Source of the DNA: Plantago elongata | Taxonomy: Eukaryota; Streptophyta; Magnoliopsida; Lamiales; Plantaginaceae | Reading direction: 5' to 3' | NCBI GenBank assembly: GCA_036897095.1 | Contig: JAYMSP010000068.1 | Span: 29,559-93,558 of the forward strand | DNA length: 64,000 nt | Shown here: in pieces, positions 35,901 to 49,500 of the stretch | How the letters are laid out: every line of letters starts with the position of its first letter | How positions within the stretch are numbered: the stretch's first letter is position 1 | Program-made: the position numbers and the translations under genes | The notes under the pieces: model-generated | Told to the model about the DNA's origin: nothing | What the model saw: only the letters and a program-made list of their open reading frames with translations | The model's database searches: none

Positions 35901-37254
35901 ATGGAGGTTCTGAGCTGCAATTTAACCAGAGGCTGGGGTCTTTGTTATCATCATACTGTTGACAAATGCAGCACGAACACCGCTTGCAGAAGGTATCACC
36001 CCGATTCAGCTTAGCTTTACAAGCCGAATTTCCGCAGCATGTGTTGATTCCTGAGTCTAGATCAAGAGAACTAGTTGCAGGAATCGGCAAACGGTAGGGT
36101 TCCTCAACTTTCCTTTGCCGTTTTGGGTTCATCTCTTCATTAACCGAAGAAGGGTGCATTTCAGACACTTTCACAGTATCCCGGACCTGAAAGCTCTTTT
36201 CTTCAACAATTTTCAACAGTCGTTCAATTAGTTCTAACTTTGTTAAGCCAGTGAATTTCCTGTCTTTCCCAAGCTCCATGCAAAGGATCATCAATATTTC
36301 GTGGCGGCTCCAACCCTGAAGCATTTCTACAACTGGGCCACTCCACCTCAACATTTCATAGATTAAGTCTCTCTTCTGCTCCATACTCAACCTCTTCAAC
36401 TCTGCTTTAAACATGAAAAGGATATTAAATATCAACGGTATAGCATATAAGAAGTTGCTTCTATGGCTTCTGCTAATAATGTAGGAGAGAAGAAAGATGG
36501 AATAAAACTCTAATCTGAACAAATACAACTTCCAGGTTACAATCAAGTACTATTATACTTTGTTCCTGATTTTAAAATAGGAAAAAATGCATTACACTTA
36601 TTTGGCCTTATCCTACATCACTTAATAAATGTTCATGCAAGCTTCCCCCACCTAACAGAATCAGAACAAAACAACTAACTTGTGAACACTGACCTATGCC
36701 AATGTGAAAGACTGAAAGTCAATATAGAGCACCAATCAACCTCCAAAAATAAGGGAAAGAACAAAGCAAATGAATTGATCACAAATCAAGTTGTAATGGT
36801 TAGGTAAAGTCAACTAAAATATCTAAATGACAATTCAATTTCTAACTAGAAACCCAAGCTATACACACTAAACGTGGACCTGTGCTCAAGCATGAAAACA
36901 ACAGCATCACTAACTATCTCATAGACAAAAAGTTAGCTCAACATCATCGTCTACCACATTTGAAGGAAAAAAATTACCAAGAAAAAGACAGCTGTTAAAC
37001 CATTATCATCTTTTTTCCATTTAAGCATCTTCTGAAAGAGTAGGTGAGAACCCATAACTGCTGACGTAATTAATCACAAAAAGACTAATCAAATTCAAGA
37101 AAACACAAAATCACAGATCGACCAAGAATTCAAGAACCCAATACTCAAAACACTTTGAAAAACATAAAAGCACAATCTTTTCCACATCAAAAGCATCGGA
37201 GGCCAAGAAAAAGGCAACAACACTTTTACCCTCTGAAGGAGACGATCCATCCAT
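32964..37254 (-). CDS. VIL1: VIN3-like (VEL) Polycomb cofactor, VRN5/VIL1-type
   Basis: A 705-residue VEL protein. VEL proteins (VIN3, VRN5/VIL1, VIL2) join PRC2 in the nucleus and promote H3K27 methylation, including at flowering repressors. Exons: 37254-37230, 36401-35756, 35071-34758, 34329-33654 and 33420-32964. The N-terminal helical domain runs LSMEQKRDLIYEML..GWSRHEILMILC. The atypical PHD finger starts CCGNSACKAKLNRGDTFCKRCSCC and ends FCCVSCGKVNDLL. A helical extension follows (SWKKQLVVARDTRRVDELCYR), then a fibronectin III domain (VGYYLWHRK..LAPATRYVLKV). The C-terminal VEL domain is [31 protein letters not shown]. The PHD's SSEPPF..SCSMSCHLECAL wording resembles VRN5/VIL1 more than VIL2, judged from memory. 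The first coding exon is only 25 bases, and its choice is the weakest point. Confidence 0.88.
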
Positions 37255-39341
37255 ATCTCCTTGATGCTCCTTTGCCACAATACTACAATCACTAAACCCA
37301 CATTATCACCAAAACCCTGAAAAAATATTTCAAATTTCGACCAAAGCTTCAACCTTTCTATGGTAAAACACAAGTACCAAGAAAAGAAGAAACAAAACAA
37401 AACATTTTCTCTTTCACTTCAGTAAACCCAAAGCAACATTTGTAGGTGTGTATAGTATGAATCTGGTTTACTAATATATGTTGTGTTAACAGTTATTGTC
37501 TTGTTGTATATATGGAGTAAAGAAGAGAGAGTGAGTGAGGATTAGGGGCAGTTGAGGAGATAATGAAAAAGCAGAGGACCAAAAAGAATAAGTAAAATAA
37601 AATAAAATAATTTATGGGGCAAACTTTGCTTACAGGAGAAAAATAGCGGCTGATTGTACATACCTTTTTCATCTTTTGCAGTTACACAAATAAACACAAT
37701 GACCAAACCACCATGCAAATTTAATGTACTGTAGACTGTAGTAGTGTTTTCTATTTGGTTAGAAGAAGAAAAGAAACATTACCTTGTAAGATGTACCACC
37801 ACACTTGTATTGATTGCCAGAGAGAGTGACCTATGTGTCTACCAGTCACAAAAAGGCAGAAACTTGTTCTTCTTATAACTATTGAGTTGAAATTTGGAAT
37901 TCCAAATGCAGATTATTGAGCTGCTACTAGTTGTCTTGGAGACTTGGAACTGTACATTTGTGAGAGAGAGATATATATATAGAGGGGTTCATCAATAAAG
38001 GAGCTAATTTGTCAAGGTTTTCTTTTATATTTTTGGGTAGGTTACATGAATTTTACTTATCAAAATTAGAATGAAAGGATTAGATTGGCAAAAAAGAGGA
38101 AATGACGCGTTGGGGCCGTTGAGAAAAAAGAAACGAATATTCGATATAATCGAGAATATTTTTATTAATTTACTTTCTATGTTGTGTAGATATTGCTTTC
38201 TAGGAGGAAAAAATTGAATGTGGATAAATTTATCCAGACTTTTGCGGTATAAAGAAATAAATTTATTTTTCTTCCGATAATTTTGATACGTTTCATGTAT
38301 CTAGTCAAAAATAAAAAAGAACGGAAACAATTCATTTGACAGGTGTGTTTATTTATGGGCTGGAAGACATTTTTAGTGTCAGGCTTTTAAGAAAATGATT
38401 TATTGCAACAGAATTGGGCATTGACGGGAAAATGAGTTTTATCCCCACTTATAAATGTATTTCTAATATATGTGAATTATATTTTTGTTCTTTCATTTGC
38501 TTTTTAAATTTTCAATATCAATGCATATTTAAATTGGACAAATAAATAGGAAAATGTATCACATATGGAGTAAACAATTGATCCAAAGACACAATAATAT
38601 ACACATCTATCATGTATCTTTATTATTTTATAGGTTAAATACATTCAATTTAAAACATAATATGAACATAAATAAATATGTCTACAAAGTAGGAATGGTG
38701 TATTTTATATGGTAACGAAAAAGTAATATATTTATCATTATCATCTAAATAGTCTTGATTATTTACATCTTATCTTATACTAAAACGTGAAAACACGCAA
38801 GCGTGTTATTGTGGCATCTAATCGGACATTAGATAGAGCTATCATGTGAGTAGGCTGTACTTTCAACGCAAACAAACACGAGTTTCATGAACTTTTACTT
38901 GAGAAGCAGGTTGCGTAGCTGCTTTAGTAGAAAATAATAAGCAGTTACCTTAGCAAAAGTCAATTAGCACCTGCCTTAGCTGAAAACAACGATTAAGGTG
39001 GAAAACTGTAACTAGAGGACATGCTTACAGAATTAGCAAAATTTCAAAAGTATGCCATCATGTCATATAAGTATATTCTATGTTAATTGAAATTTGTTCG
39101 CCTTTGGAATGACAATAGAATGTTTAATCTACACTTCCAAGTACGATTAATTGTACCTCCGTAATCCTCCAGTACAAACATCGAGGGAATCTTTGATACT
39201 GTCACTTTAGATATCCCAAACTATTTTTTATTGATAACTACAATTCAATGATGGTAGATGTCTATAATTATCCTTATATGCATTCACTCTTTGTAAGTGA
39301 GATATTATTTAAGATACTTGATCTACTAATGAGAGTACGCT
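37255..39341. other. VEL upstream region and spacer
   Basis: It contains the promoter and probably a 5' UTR of the VEL gene, with GAGAGAGTGAGTGAGG near 37527. From ~38000 it is AT-rich without a gene. I see no clear repeat here apart from the LTR border at the right edge. Confidence 0.45.
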
Positions 39342-39864
39342 GTTGGATTTTAGATATTCAAAAAAAAATTTAATGGAGAAAAAAGGTGATACTTGAATTG
39401 TATTCGAATTGTTTGATTGTACTACTTTTTGTTGTTTTGTTGCTCTACTATGTGTTGTCTGATTGCTCGCTCGACTATGTCTAAATTAGTTGAGTAATTT
39501 TTGTCGATCAGTTAAAAATTGTGTATGTAAACTGTACATGTCAGGTAGTGTCTCTGTACTATGATAGCTTAATGTCACATGGTGATCATGCCTTGATTGC
39601 TTGTATTGCTTGATGATCCAAAATGGAATAGCCAAGGGCCTATATACGCACACATCCACCTCCATAATTGAATGGTGGAGATCCTTCTAATATAAGTCCT
39701 ACAATCTAGATCCTGCTACCAAGTTCTTCTATCTACAAGCAATATCTATGTATTTTTCTACAATATGCAAGAACATTCTAGAGAATGTATATACCCCCAA
39801 TGCATTTGGTCCTTGGTAATATTGGGCTTGGGACAAAAGACTACAGGAGTGTTGGATCATGACA
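39342..39864 (-). mobile_element. Probable 3' LTR of the Ty3/gypsy element
   Basis: Read on the - strand, the polypurine tract GGTGGGGAGAA is followed at 39864 by TGTCATGATCC, a typical LTR opening. A TATATAG word and an A-rich end follow. The far end, ATCCAACA (about 39342), finishes in CA. A matching 5' LTR was not found, so the outer border is uncertain. Confidence 0.5.
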
Positions 39865-42800
39865 TTCTCCCCACCTAAGTCGTTGTCGTCCTCGTCTCAA
39901 CCTTAACTTGATACTCGTTGCTCATGTGTTGGAATATTCACAAATGATCTTCATGGTCCCAACTAATTTCGGCATCGAGTAATCCCTTCCATCAAACGAA
40001 GTATTATGTATAAGGCATAACTCCTCTCCTTCGAATTTCTCGGTGGAAGATAATTTTCTCCACATATTTTTCGAAAGAAGTCACGACGACTGTAGGTTGT
40101 CGACTCGACTGTCCCCTCTTCCAATTCTTCTTGTCTTCGTGATAAGGTTTGAGTTGGCTCACATGGAAGACCGAATGAATCTTAAGTTTTGGTGGTAGCT
40201 CCAAGTGATATGAATGATTTTCCACTTGCCTTTCTATCGGAAAAAGGCCTTTGTACCTCTGAATTAGTTGTTTATGCACGGGCTATAGTGACTTGAGCTG
40301 TTGGGGAAGCAACTTCACCACTACTCAGTCGCCTTCTTTGAATTCAACAACACCCCTCTTGAAATCTGCCCACTTCTTCATTTTTTTGGCAACCTTGGCC
40401 AAAGATGCTCATGCAAGAGCGTCCTCTTCCAGTAAGGATTTGGCCAAAGTGTAGGCCGAAAGACTATGTCGCGAGTACCTTGTTGCTAAGCCATGTGGAG
40501 TCACAAGTTGCCTTCCGGTTGCTAACTCGACAGGACTTTGCCTCGTAGATTCACTCCTTTGTATGTTGTATGAGAACTAAGCGGTGTCCAAGAGCTTCAC
40601 CAACCCTTCTAATTGGTGCTCACGTAGTGGTGAAGATATAACTCTAGCAATGCATTGACCCGCTCTATTTGCCCATCAGTTTGTGGGTAAAAAAATTTGG
40701 CCGAGAATGCCAAGTTAGAGCCCAACTTCAACAACTATGATCAAAACTTTCTGGTGAATCGTGAATCATGCTTGCTCATGATCGTCTTCGGCACTCCCCA
40801 GTGCTTCACGATATGCCTTAAGAATAACTTGGTCGTGTCTAAGTATGTGACATCGGGTGGGCCAGGGATGAAGGTACCATACTTCGAGAACCTGTCGACG
40901 ACCATAATAATGGTCCCATATCCCTCCGACTTTGGTAAACATGTGATAAAGTCCATTGAGATGCTCTCAAATGGATGCTCTGGTACTCGTAGTGGCTAGC
41001 TGTTGTTCAATTTTGACTTGTTGGCATACCAAATATGTACATGCATAAGCATCAACACCGTCCCTCATCTTTGACCAATAATAGGAGTCCTCCATCATTA
41101 TCATGGTGTGAGGTATCCACGGATGGACTGCCCATTGCGTGTCATAACATTCCTTCAAAATGTTACACATTAGATTCCCCCACTTGGGCATAAATAATGG
41201 ATCTCCTTTGGTGAACAACAATTTATCCCTGATCTGGAATCTCCGTGTTTTCCCATCTCGTGCCTGCTCACTTATATGTTGGCTCACGAGATCCTTTTCT
41301 AGGCCTTCTCGTATGTGCTCCTTGATGTTTATCTCGGGTTCGCTAACTGCGGCAAGTTTCACCTTCTGACTTAGTGCATCGGCTACATAATTTGTGACCC
41401 CCCGACTTGCACTCCAAAGTGTAGTCGAACTCTGCCAAGAATTCTTATCACCGTGTCTGCTTTGGTGTGAGCTTCTTCTGAACTTGGAAGTAACTTGTGG
41501 CAACGTTGTTTGTTAGAACCACAAATCTACTCTCGAGTAGATAGGTCCTCCATGTGCGTAAACAATGCACGATTTATGTCATTTTCTTCTCATGCACCAT
41601 GTATCGCCTCTCTGTTTCATTCAACTTCCGACTCTCATAAGCTATCGGGTGACGATCTTGCATCAACACTCTCCTATAGCAAAGTCTGATGCATCTGTTT
41701 GGACCTTGTACTCCTCAACATGATCTAGCAAGGCAAGTGCCGACTCCTCCGTACTGCGGCCTTGGATCGCTCAAAGCCTCATGGCATGTCTCATCGAATG
41801 TCCAAGTAGTCTTCTTTAATAGATATGTCAATGGTGCGACAATCTTGAAGTACCCTTTCATAAACCTCTAATAATAATTGATCAACCCCAATAAGGAATG
41901 TAATTGGGACACATCCTTCGGAATTTTTCAATCTTGCATAGCCTTCAACTTGGCCTTATCCATCATAATTTGCCCCATCTTTATTTGATGGCCAATGAAG
42001 GATACTTCGTTTTGGGCGAACGAGTATTTTTCCAAATTCGCATATAACTCGTTCTCTTGCAATGCCTAAAATAGAAACCAAGGTGTTTCACATGGTCTCC
42101 CAATGTGGGTGAGTACACAACAATATCAGTAGGGGAGTACATAAAAAAACCCGCCCGTTCCGCCCGCCAAACCGCCCGCTAATTACCCGTCAACGACGAT
42201 TAAAATTTTCGTAAAAAACCGCCTGCGGATAACGAATTTTGAATCCGCCATACCGCCAACCCACTCACTTGACCACCAAGTATGTTTACTAAAATCTAGT
42301 ATGTATTCTAGGTATTAGTTTATCAATAAATAGTTTAATCAACAATGCTTTTCGACGCAAAATTTTAGGTATTACTCCTCTTTCTGGGCAATCTTTTCCC
42401 CCTTTCTTATGTACTTAGATTGAATTATGTTATGTTAGTTTCATATTCAGCAAAAAATCTCTTCTTTTATTGGTGAAAGTGGATCTTGAATTGGCATATA
42501 TATGAGGTTGTTTGTAATCTTGAAAGTGATGTAAACTGCTAGAGTGCTAGTTAATATATATATGCAGAAACTCCATTCCTTTTCCAGCTCATAATCTCTT
42601 CAGTTAGCTTGAGAGCATATAATTATGTTTCTACTGAATTGTTTCTTTCTTTTTTTTCTTTCCAGATTGTTCAAGTGTTTCCAATAGATCAGATCAGACG
42701 GCGAAGGAATATTATTTTGCTGCTTGCCATTAGTTTTTTTCATGAACTTTGTAATTCGTGTAACTCATGAACTTATATTGTATTTGAATTTTATGTACCT

Positions 42801-43600
42801 AGACTACTTATATTAAAACTTGAGATTGTGTGATGTTTATTGAGGACTTAAGAGGTTTATGACGTATAATGTCTCTTTATTTTATGCGTCATATATGTAT
42901 TATTTGGATGCGCTAATAAACCGTCAAACCTCCCGCTTCAAGTAGTCAACCGACCAACTGCGGTTGGGATAAAATTTCACCCGCCGCGGTTAATGATTTT
43001 GCTTACCCGCCATAGACGGGTCGGTTGGAAATATTGCAAATAACTGCCCGTACCTGTCCACGTACACCTCTAAATATAGACTACCACAAACTTGTCTAGG
43101 TATGGGTGAAATACCCTATTCATCAAAGTGCAAAATACAACAGATGCATTTGTGAGATCAAACGACATAACAAGGAACTCATATGACCCATACCTTGTGG
43201 CCATAGTAGTATATGGCTCGTCTACCTCAACAATATGGATTTGCCAATATCATGACTGCAAGTCTATCTTTGAAAATCATATTTAGCTCCTCTTGGTTGA
43301 ATAATTCCCCAATGGGTGAGATTGGGGTACTTGTTCTGGACCGTCAACTTGTTAAGTGCCCGGTATACACACATTCGTAGTGACCATCATGCTTCTTTTG
43401 AAACAAAACCGGGGCACCATAAGTGGACTTGGATGGTTAGATCATTTCCACATCCAACAACTCTTTCAATTGTCGTTGCAACTCCTTTAGCTCGGGCGGA
43501 GCCATCCGATAGGATGTGCAGGATGGTGGCTTAGAATCAGTCATTTGCTCGTTCTTAAGGTCTACATATCTCCGCGGTGGTAACCTCTTATGGAGCTTAA
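39865..43600 (-). mobile_element. Decayed Ty3/gypsy retrotransposon, pol region
   Basis: Fragments of a gypsy polyprotein run in the correct order on the - strand, broken by stops and frameshifts. Reverse transcriptase: MAPPELKELQRQLKELLD near 43510, GAPVLFQKKHDG near 43415, then [15 protein letters not shown] ending at the hAT insertion near 43080. After the insertion come the rest of RT and RNase H, ending near YVADALSQKVKLAAV (~41370). Integrase follows (MDFITCLPKSEGYGTIIMVVD, 40956). The chromoviral-type tail (YHLELPPKLKIHSVFHVSQLKPYHEDK; VEKIIFHREIRRRG) is at 40200-40020. It cannot make a working polyprotein. A gag/protease part beyond 43600 is not recognisable. Confidence 0.85.
42130..43072. 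mobile_element. Nonautonomous hAT element nested in gypsy
   Basis: The 943-bp insert starts TAGGGGAGTACAT and ends ACGTACACCTCTA, which read inward is TAGAGGTGTACGT, a hAT-type terminal repeat with a few mismatches. The left flank is AATATCAG (42122-42129) and the right flank AATATAG (43073-43079), the same 8-bp duplication with one base lost. Removing the insert and one flank rejoins the gypsy reverse-transcriptase region. Arms are rich in CCGCC/GGCGG words. The middle (~42290-42880) is AT-rich, with no transposase, and resembles ordinary host sequence. Confidence 0.85.
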
Positions 43601-46582
43601 TACATCTTTGAATTCTTCTAGCACCGTCGGAACCTCTTGGGAAATCATGCCTTAGCCTTTTGAGGTCTTCTATCCTGCAAATCTTTGCACATCACTTTCT
43701 TAGTTACGTAGCAAGTTTCTGACCTTCATTTCAACTTTCCTAGAAAGCTTATTCCCTTTTTCTTATCTCAAATTGAAATCAAAATGTGTTTTCCATACAT
43801 GTGTTCCCCATAACTATCAATGTTCAAGTTGTAGATCAGTGGGGTTCCTTTTCTTTCTCTGCTATCTAAGATCCTCTCATAGTCTTCTTTGGGGTGGCAG
43901 AAATATGCATAACTTTTCGCAAACCGTTAGACTTTAGTGATCTAAGATCATCCTCATAGTTTTCTCAGATATCTAAGATCCTTCTCATATTTTTCACACA
44001 CCACTAATTACAACACAGACGTGTCTCCAACATAATCATCCTTTTCCCAGATAAACATTTGCTATGTGAAAATGAAATTGTGTTGACAAGGATGTTCTCT
44101 AGCCAGAGTACACATAAGCCATTTTGTTGATGAATTAGATTCTAGAATGATTCCTCATCGTTTGTCTTTCCCAAGGAATCAATGTCGTTGATTCATTTGT
44201 CAATTATCTTTCAACCTTTGTTTCCATTATATTTATCTTATAATGGCTAACTTATTCTACCTTATGCCAGAGATCGACCCTTCTTCTAGATATTTCGTAT
44301 GTCCACTAGGGGTCTTGGCAACTAATATGGTGGCATCAAGTGGTTGTGATAGTGGTAAATATTTTGCCCTTGAGCCTATTTAACTTCATAGGATTCTTAG
44401 GATCCTCTCCTTCATCTTGTTCATCTCTCAGAGGCTCTTGAGGACCTCTATAGGTTCGTTGTATAAACACCACACCCCTATCCCCCATCCTCTCCCTCCT
44501 CCTCCTTCTTCATTGCTTTGATCCTTCAACAACCTCTATTTATGCGGTAGGCATGTGTTGTGGGGAGGTGGAAGTTGTGCAATCTTCCCCCCTTAGACGT
44601 GTTGGTCATGATCATTAGTTTAAACATACTTGTATGCAAGGTTGGTACTCACTTGGTCAGCAGACTAGTCTAGTTTATGATAAGATTCGATCAGGCCTTG
44701 GGTACCCGAATTCCAATTCTGAACCTGTTCCGTGCCACCCCTAGTTTGGATTAATCAGTTGCTATAACAAATATACTCATATTTCACATGTATACTATTA
44801 TCTCCGACACCCAATTAGTTTTTGTCCTATTAGACTTATTAGTAATAATGTACATTTGGCCTGTGAAGTAACCATGTCCTAAAAGTAAAATACAAATGCT
44901 AAAGGTAAATATATTTATGACTTTAAAACTTAAGACAAGTGGTTTTCCACAAAATAGTGTAAGAGAGACTCCTTCATTAATCTCATTATATTTATTGTGT
45001 GTTATATCTCTCCTATAACTTTTAGTGCAAAACTTTTGCTGGATTTAAAATGTTAATGCAACATTCTTGGCCTAGTGAAAATAAGTTCTTGGTCTATTGA
45101 AAAAGAAGAAGAAGCAACATCTTTGATATGAACAATGTGTATATTTGCGTAGGCCCAATACAAGAACACCAACATGATGTATCTTTTGATGGCTAGATTA
45201 AGTATATTTGGTCCAATCCATTTGTGTGGATATACGCTGATACGAATCGAGAAATTAAAACTAAGTACGCTACATAATACACTCGTAATCCACTATTTTT
45301 TAACATTATATACTAATTTCAAGAATCTAAACAAATAAATAATAACCCTAAAATGCTATATTGACAATTTTAATCTATCTCGAATCTTCACTATACCAAT
45401 AGTATTAGCATTTTGTAACATAATAAAATATGTCATGCAAAATAATTATATCATGAGTTCATGATATTGTAACAGATCTATATAGAATAAAAAATACGAT
45501 AAGAAAATAATATAATAAGTGAAAATGGATGGATTACGAATATACATGGATCAAATCGATTCACTAGTAATGCATTAGAAAAAACATGATCGCTATATCT
45601 CGTAAATGCAAATAAACGGATCGGATAAATTAAGCTACCCTACCAGGTTATTAGTAGGGTTGTGTAAATTTCTTTTCGACAATCGGTCACTGGATCTCCA
45701 AATGTAATGCAATTATTGCAGATTCTTTGGCCCTCCTGTCTATGTCCATTCTTCATTACCTAATGTTTTTTATCATCATATTCAAGTATCGCGGAAGATG
45801 TTTACCGGAAGATAAAAAAGAGGCAAACATTATGATTATTGCCTATGAACATATAACTTTACTTTTTACTGATGTACGTAAACAAGAAAAGACATTTTTG
45901 TGGAAATATCATCACCATTTTATTTGGAAAAAGAAGTATGTGCATAAAAACTTTATTAAACTTTCTATCAGTTTGAAATAGCCTTTGAAGATTTAACTAG
46001 CGATTAGTACGATTTAGAAAGAACCTAGCCATTTCATATTTTTGAGTCACATTTCATTTCATTTCTTTCTTGAGCTGCCTGTGAAAAGGTAGTGCGAGAC
46101 ACAGAATTTCACCTCAAACATCGATACATATATTCACTGGAATACAGTTGGACAAGTCCCTTCATGTTGGAACTTTAGCTTATAAATATATATAAGAGTG
46201 ACAGCAGATTAAATTATTAATTTTGAAATGCCTCGTGAAAATTATCATAATATTTCAACTATTGAATGAAAATTCATATATTATAGATGTTTATATTAAT
46301 TTTGAATTTATATAAATTTCATCTTGACAAGTTGACAACTAAAACATTCCGGTGCATTTCATTCAAAGTGAACATTTAAATACCATTACTTGAACATCAT
46401 GAACCCATAATAATACGATCGAGCAATTTCATCTCATTTACAAATTTGATTTCAGTCCAAACACAAGATAAGTTAACTTGGCATAGACTAAAGCAACACA
46501 CATTGACATAGTTTGTTAATATGGCGTAACGTACGGGAGTCTGGATCCAAACTAAATTCTTGAAATTATATCATAATCTTAA
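43601..46582. other. Spacer upstream of gypsy, downstream of RPA2
   Basis: The first part may be eroded gypsy gag/protease sequence but carries no readable motif. Bases 43864-43995 contain three loose copies of a TCTAAGATCCTCTCATAG-like word. Around 44640-44755 lies a hAT-like end (…GTGCCACCCCTA) without a placed partner. A frame at 45727-45981 is uninterpretable. The right edge should contain the RPA2 3' UTR. Confidence 0.45.
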
Positions 46583-49500
46583 TTAATCTAGAGCCTTGAA
46601 GGTATATTCATCAATCGTTTCATAAGCGAAGCATTCTGATAGAAGGACCTGCTTAGCTTCCCTGTCAAAGACCAAAAAAGAAAAACATAAGCAGCCAATG
46701 TAAAATATTTGCTTCTTTGCATCATCTTGAGCCAGGGAAGATATGAACTTACATTATCTTTTCCAGGGGAACTTTCAGATGTTGCGCAATTTCATTGACG
46801 TGTATACCCTCCGCACTGCAACAACAAGGAAGCTTATGAGATGACCAAACAGAAACCAGCGAGCAGTACATTGTAGTTATAGACTTAAAGGCGTATACCA
46901 TAAGAAGTGCCATGGTTTTGCTAAACACACTACCACACATGAAACTTTTTAGAGTGTCACAAGGCATGTGCTATAGTTTTCCTAAGTGCATGGAACAGTA
47001 ACACTTTGACAAGGGTAGCAGGCAATGAATTTGCCACTGAAAATAGATATATAGCTTTTGTCAAGTAAATGATAGATCCAGATCAATAATGTCATCGTGA
47101 TTCCTCGTAATAACTAATAAGGGTGGAAAAATGATTTGAAATTTCAGAGAACCATTATATATGGGATATTTGGGAAGATTGGGAGGAGGGGGTGAATCTT
47201 AAATAATCAAACACAGTACATTTTGGGGTGGGGGAGGCACCCACACTGTCCCTGCTCATAATGTTGTAGCGAAATGGATGGTATACATCAAAAGGAAAAC
47301 TGGTCCATTAATATTTACATAGACATGGGAGATAATCACAAATTTGCAACCATCATGTAGTACGATTTGTACAGAAAATTTTAAACTAGACACTAATTAG
47401 TTTCTGAATGTTGCAACATAATCAATTGATAAAACTTTTTCTATTGGGATAAAATAAATTTGACAGTTTCTCCAAGTCATCATGCATAATTCAAACATGA
47501 GAACAAAGTGAAAAATGACCAACTACAACCACATTGCAGAAAGGCATAAATAATCCACATCCTCACACATTTATAACCTACTCTGGAAAGGACTTGGAAG
47601 TGAATTAATGACGCACAAAACTCTCCCCATTAAGTCGGAGTAAGAAACATAATCACAAATAAACACTAAAAACAAAAAGGCAACATTATTGATGACTCAC
47701 CGAGATGCATTCTGTTGAAGATAATCCAGAACCTTTTTGTCAATGCTCCCTAGTCCATCCGCGTTGTATTCTTGAGAAGGCTGCATAACAAACATGTGGG
47801 GATGAATGAGTACGCAACTAGGTAATCCAGGAATGTACAAAAAAGAATTAATGTTGTTAACATACTTGACTAGAAGTAACAGCCGGAGTTTGACTCGGTG
47901 TAGAAGCATTATTTCCAAAAAAATTGCTAGTGGCTGGGTTTGTTGGAGCAGCGGTGGAACCATTCTGTTCATTCCGTGCATACAAAATTAATGTCAGTAC
48001 TTTTGAGTTTAGAAACAGGAAGAATGAAATTTGAGTTGATGCACATGTTTGCATTAGAAGCATATCTGCTGGTGAAGTACCTGAAACCTCATGTTGGAGC
48101 AGTGGGCATGTATACATTCTAGAAAGTGAGTCGTAATCTCATTGTAGTTAATCACAGGCCTGAGTTGGAAAACATTAATTATAAGCAAATACATCCAATA
48201 TACATACAAAAACCAGAGGACTCTGCACGGATCATGAGGGGGGCACGGGAGGAACTTGGTAGATAGATATAGATCAAATACAGGATCTGAAGAAGCTAAG
48301 TCTATAAAACAAGTACCTTTGCGTGCATTTTATATTAGCCCACCTATTTTATTCACCATGGAACCTATTTGCAGACCAGATACCTAAGCAGCTACCTATC
48401 ACTTCAAAGTTCAAACATTTCATGTACAAGTTATCTAAGTTCTGTAAAATTCCCATCTTTATTCTTCAAAATGTCCTTTGCAACAAGTGTATCAAAATGT
48501 GTGGCAAGCCGTAAGCCCTTCCAATGTACAATTTATCTCAGTTCTGTATATCCAATGTAATCATGCTAATTCCTCCATTACCAGATTGTAGTTCAGAATG
48601 TGTGGTAAGCCCTTCAATCCCATTAATTGTTTTTATATATCTTTAAAGGGTTGACTTTGAGTCAATTATCAAGCATTTCCTTCAGCAGAAGTTATAAACA
48701 ACAAAAGCATGACATAAAGGAAACAGTTCTACTGCATCTCGTCATACAAATTAAATCAGGGAAGGGAAAAAATTGGGGGTGGGGGTATGAAGAATTCTCA
48801 GGCAGAACTCGGATAAAAGCTAATTTGAACAGATAAAAACTAGCTTGCACCAATAACATATTACAGGTTTTCCTAGGCTCCAAGAAAATTTCTGTTAACA
48901 GAGTTTAAGTATAAGGTACAATGCACAGCATACTCCTATTTACTTAAACTAGGCATGATCAAGATTCAAGAAATACCAAAAGTTTCCATGAACAAGAGAT
49001 ACATTTCATCTCACAGCCAACTAAGTTCACTAAAACAAACGACACATTCAATTTAACTGCAGGTAAGGATCCCTTACCTGATTGCATAAACCACCAACTG
49101 CTTTTTACCCTGGAAAGTCTTCAAGTGCCCATGAACACGCACATAACTCTCATCCCTGATATACATAAATCATAAAGGAATATAAGGAAATCCACTCAAC
49201 CAAATTAAACAAATAACATAAAAGTTCAAACATCGAAATTTACTTCAATAGTTCAACTTCACTGTAATCCTGAGCATCATTTGTCCTGCCAAACAAACAC
49301 ATAACATGAGACATTTTCAGCACAAACAATGCAAATTAACTTTTTCGCATACTAAAAACGGCGAAAACCGAGTGATCTCACCATTTGGTACAGCTGATTC
49401 GGCCAGTGCCATCATCAATGACAAAGGAAACATCAGTTTTACGCTCAACTTTCTCATATACCATACCCACCATTTTGACCTTCGAAACAATAAATTAGAC

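Noticed and set aside
44306-44750. Possible further hAT element (TAGGGGTC near 44307, CACCCCTA near 44743)
   Set aside because: The 8-bp flanks do not match and the ends do not pair beyond a few bases. Only the right end looks hAT-like.
45727-45981. 84-residue open frame with hydrophobic and Lys-rich parts
   Set aside because: No family resemblance, no start context or splice support; fits chance in AT-rich DNA.
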